Part shown: in pieces, positions 5,234 to 7,276 of the stretch
Numbering within the stretch: position 1 is the first letter of the stretch
Layout of the letters: each line of letters opens with the position of its first letter
From: Gammaproteobacteria bacterium
Lineage (GTDB): Bacteria > Pseudomonadota > Gammaproteobacteria > DRLM01
Length of the DNA stretch: 7,276 bases
NCBI GenBank assembly: GCA_015490395.1
Contig: WFXX01000049.1
Coordinates: 1 to 7,276, forward strand
Reading direction: 5' to 3'
Notes under the pieces: generated by a model
Database searches by the model: none
What the model was told of the DNA's origin: nothing
Seen by the model: the letters and a program-made list of their open reading frames with translations, nothing else
Made by a program: the position numbers and the translations under genes

Positions 5234-6434
5234 GGCCCGGGCCGCGGCGCTGCCCGACGAGCGGGGCCACTTCGGCCCCTACGGGGGGCGCTTCGTGGCT
5301 GAGACCCTGATGGGGCCCCTCCAGGAGCTGGAGGCGGCCTGGCGCCGCTTCCGCGACGACCCGGGCTTCCGGGCCGAGCTGGACCGGGATCTGGCCTGCT
5401 ACGTGGGCCGGCCCACGCCCCTGTATCCCGCCGAGCGCTGGAGCCGCCGCCTGGGAGGGGCGCGCATCTACCTCAAGCGGGAGGACCTCACCCACACCGG
5501 GGCCCACAAGATCAACAACACCGTGGGCCAGGCCCTGCTGGCCCGGCGCATGGGCAAGAGCCGCCTCATCGCCGAGACCGGGGCCGGCCAGCACGGGGTG
5601 GCCACCGCCACCGTGGCCGCCCGCCTGGGGATGCGCTGCGTGGTCTACATGGGCGCGGAGGACATGGCCCGCCAGGCCATCAACGTCTACCGCATGCGCC
5701 TGCTGGGGGCGGAGGTGGTGGAGGTGAGCGCCGGCTCGCGTACCCTCAAGGACGCCCTCAACGAGGCCCTGCGGGACTGGGTCACCCACGTGGACGACAC
5801 CTTCTATGTGCTGGGCACCGTGGCCGGCCCCCATCCCTACCCGGCCCTGGTGCGTGACCTGCAGGCGGTCATCGGGCGCGAGGCCCGGGCCCAGATCCTG
5901 GAGGCCGAGGGGCGCCTGCCCGACGCCCTGGTGGCCTGCGTGGGTGGCGGCTCCAACGCCATGGGCCTGTTCCACCCCTTCCTGGAGGACGAGGGTGTGG
6001 CCCTCTACGGGGTGGAGGGCGGCGGCGAGGGCCTGGCCAGCGGCCGGCACGCGGCCCCCCTCTGCGCCGGCCGCCCCGGGGTGCTCCACGGCAACCGGAC
6101 CTACCTGCTGGAGGACGCCGACGGGCAGATCCTCCCCACCCACTCCATCTCCGCCGGCCTGGACTACCCCGGCGTGGGCCCGGAGCACGCCTGGCTCAAG
6201 GACACCGGCCGGGCCCGCTACGTGGCCGTCACCGACGAGGAGGCCTTGGAGGCCTTCCATGACCTGACCCGCACCGAGGGCATCCTCCCCGCCCTGGAGT
6301 CCAGCCACGCCCTGGCCTACGCCATGCGCCTGGCCCGGGAGTACGGCCCCGAGGGGGTGATCCTGGTCAATCTCTCCGGGCGGGGGGACAAGGACGTGCA
6401 CACCGTGGCGGCCCGGGAGGGCCTGGCCCTGTGA
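5220..6434 (+). CDS. trpB: Tryptophan synthase beta chain
   Basis: TrpB condenses indole with L-serine to make tryptophan, using PLP, in an alpha2-beta2 complex with TrpA. At 404 residues it has the length of the standard TrpB1 type. The family N-terminus GHFGPYGGRFVAETLM is at 16-31. KREDLTHTGAHKINN (86-100) contains the PLP Schiff-base lysine K97. AETGAGQHGVA (118-128) contains catalytic E119. The phosphate-binding GGGSNAMG is at 242-249, and SGRGDKD lies near the C-terminus. The GTG start has a strong Shine-Dalgarno site and overlaps trpF by 14 nt, a layout that favours coupled translation. trpA follows after 10 nt, consistent with matched subunit production. Confidence 0.98.
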   Translation: MPEAEARAAALPDERGHFGPYGGRFVAETLMGPLQELEAAWRRFRDDPGFRAELDRDLACYVGRPTPLYPAERWSRRLGGARIYLKREDLTHTGAHKINNTVGQALLARRMGKSRLIAETGAGQHGVATATVAARLGMRCVVYMGAEDMARQAINVYRMRLLGAEVVEVSAGSRTLKDALNEALRDWVTHVDDTFYVLGTVAGPHPYPALVRDLQAVIGREARAQILEAEGRLPDALVACVGGGSNAMGLFHPFLEDEGVALYGVEGGGEGLASGRHAAPLCAGRPGVLHGNRTYLLEDADGQILPTHSISAGLDYPGVGPEHAWLKDTGRARYVAVTDEEALEAFHDLTRTEGILPALESSHALAYAMRLAREYGPEGVILVNLSGRGDKDVHTVAAREGLAL

Positions 6435-6444
6435 GGGTGCAGCC

Positions 6445-7263
6445 ATGAGCCGCATCGGCGAGCGCTTCCAGGCCTTGCGGGAGGCCGGGCGCACCGCCCT
6501 CGTGCCCTATCTGACCGCAGGCGATCCCGACCCCGCGGCCACCGTGCCCCTCATGCACCGCCTGGTGGAGGCGGGGGCCGACCTCCTGGAGCTGGGGGTG
6601 CCCTTCTCCGATCCCATGGCCGACGGCCCCGTCATCCAGGCCGCCTGCGAGCGGGCCCTGGCCCACGGGGTGCGCCTCCGCGACGTGCTGGACATGGTGG
6701 CCCGCTTCCGGGAGCGGGACGCCGAGACCCCCGTGGTGCTCATGGGCTACCTCAATCCGGTGGAGGCCATGGGCTATGCCGCCTTCGCCGAGCGGGCCGC
6801 GGCGGCGGGGGTGGACGGGGTGCTCACCGTGGACCTCCCCCCCGAGGAGGCCGGCGAGCTGGTGGCCGAGCTGCGCCCCCGGGGGCTGGACCCGGTCTTC
6901 CTGGCCGCGCCCACCACCTCCGAGGAGCGGGCTCGGGGCATCGCCAGGCAGGCCGGCGGATTCCTCTACTACGTCTCCCTCAAGGGGGTGACCGGGGCCG
7001 GACATCTGGACCTCGGCGACGCGGCCCGGCGGGTGGAGGCCCTGCGCCGGGTGGTCTCCCTCCCGGTGGGGGTGGGCTTCGGCATCCGGAACCCGGAGGC
7101 CGCGGCCCGGGTGGCCCGGGTGGCCGACGCCGTGGTGGTGGGCTCGGCCCTGGTGGAGCGGCTCGCCCGGGAGGGGGAGGAGGCGGCGGTGGGCTGGCTG
7201 GCGTCCCTGCGCGCCGCCGTGGACGAGGCCGACGCGCAGGCAGCGGCCGGAGGATCGCCGTGA
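6445..7263 (+). CDS. trpA: Tryptophan synthase alpha chain
   Basis: TrpA cleaves indole-3-glycerol phosphate to indole and glyceraldehyde 3-phosphate, channelling indole to TrpB. The 272-residue protein keeps the key residues at the same numbers as the E. coli enzyme: E49 and D60 in LLELGVPFSDPMADGP (47-62) are the catalytic acids, and Y175 lies in FLYYVSLKGVTGA (173-185). YLTAGDP (22-28), GYLNP (101-105) and the phosphate-binding GVGFGI (199-204) follow the family order. The start ATG has GAGGG 7 nt upstream (6433-6437), overlapping the trpB stop. The stop codon overlaps the accD start as GTGA, so trpA and accD are likely coupled. The C-terminal EADAQAAAGGSP is a low-complexity tail. Confidence 0.98.
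   Translation: MSRIGERFQALREAGRTALVPYLTAGDPDPAATVPLMHRLVEAGADLLELGVPFSDPMADGPVIQAACERALAHGVRLRDVLDMVARFRERDAETPVVLMGYLNPVEAMGYAAFAERAAAAGVDGVLTVDLPPEEAGELVAELRPRGLDPVFLAAPTTSEERARGIARQAGGFLYYVSLKGVTGAGHLDLGDAARRVEALRRVVSLPVGVGFGIRNPEAAARVARVADAVVVGSALVERLAREGEEAAVGWLASLRAAVDEADAQAAAGGSP
7249..7253 (+). promoter_or_regulatory. Shine-Dalgarno site of accD
   Basis: GGAGG at the end of trpA lies 6 nt before GTG 7260. It supports a gene start overlapping the trpA stop codon. Confidence 0.6.
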
Positions 7264-7276
7264 GCTGGTTCGAGAA
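7260..7276 (+). CDS. accD: Probable acetyl-CoA carboxylase carboxyltransferase beta subunit, N-terminus (partial)
   Basis: Only five complete codons are visible, reading MSWFE with the GTG start, then two bases compatible with Lys or Asn. AccD proteins of gammaproteobacteria commonly begin MSWFEK or MSWIE, and accD follows trpA or trpF in many of these genomes. AccD with AccA forms the carboxyltransferase that makes malonyl-CoA. A strong Shine-Dalgarno site and the 4-nt GTGA overlap with trpA show that a gene begins here. Its identity is inferred from a very short peptide plus context. Confidence 0.72.

Noticed and set aside
5175..6494. 439-codon open frame on the minus strand opposite trpB
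   Set aside because: It is a GC shadow of trpB with repetitive Gly/His/Val composition and no recognisable motif.
1..7276. Search for CRISPR arrays, tRNA or rRNA genes, insertion sequences, att sites and toxin-antitoxin or defence genes
   Set aside because: None seen. The window is almost fully occupied by conserved biosynthetic genes in one direction with uniform GC-rich codon use.

Overview
The window is very GC-rich, gene-dense chromosomal DNA with every gene on the + strand. It reads as a housekeeping region of a high-GC gammaproteobacterium. The evidence is the gene content and order: a pcnB-folK-panB-panC block, followed by a truA-trpF-trpB-trpA-accD block. A halophilic or sulfur-oxidising Ectothiorhodospiraceae/Chromatiales-type host would fit, but that rank is a guess from gene order and GC content.

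Layout. Bases 1-242 are the Arg-rich C-terminal tail of a probable poly(A) polymerase (pcnB). It is followed by folK (245-802, pterin branch of folate synthesis), a P-loop deoxynucleoside-kinase-family gene (799-1470), panB (1474-2280) and panC (2352-3197). These are tightly packed: 2-nt gap, 4-nt overlap, 3-nt gap, then a 71-nt gap before panC. A 202-nt intergenic region (3198-3399) follows. It holds a GC hairpin, a good sigma70-type promoter (-35 at 3271, -10 at 3294, 17-nt spacing) with a dyad in its spacer, and several GC palindromes in the predicted leader. Downstream are panD (3400-3780), truA (3798-4580), trpF (4595-5233), trpB (5220-6434), trpA (6445-7263) and the first codons of accD (7260-7276).

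Function. PanB and PanC make pantothenate from ketoisovalerate and beta-alanine, and PanD supplies the beta-alanine, so the complete pantothenate (CoA precursor) route is here, split over two probable transcription units. TrpF, TrpB and TrpA carry out the late steps of tryptophan synthesis; trpE, trpG, trpD and trpC are not in the window. TruA modifies tRNA anticodon arms, FolK serves folate synthesis, and AccD serves fatty acid synthesis using CoA made from pantothenate.

No mobile element, CRISPR array, tRNA, rRNA or phage signal was seen. I did not find a new biological system. The points most worth a second look are the panD promoter with its internal dyad, the kinase with an altered DRS-type motif inside a folate/pantothenate operon, the pan-truA-trp junction, and single substitutions at usually conserved positions in TrpF and TruA.
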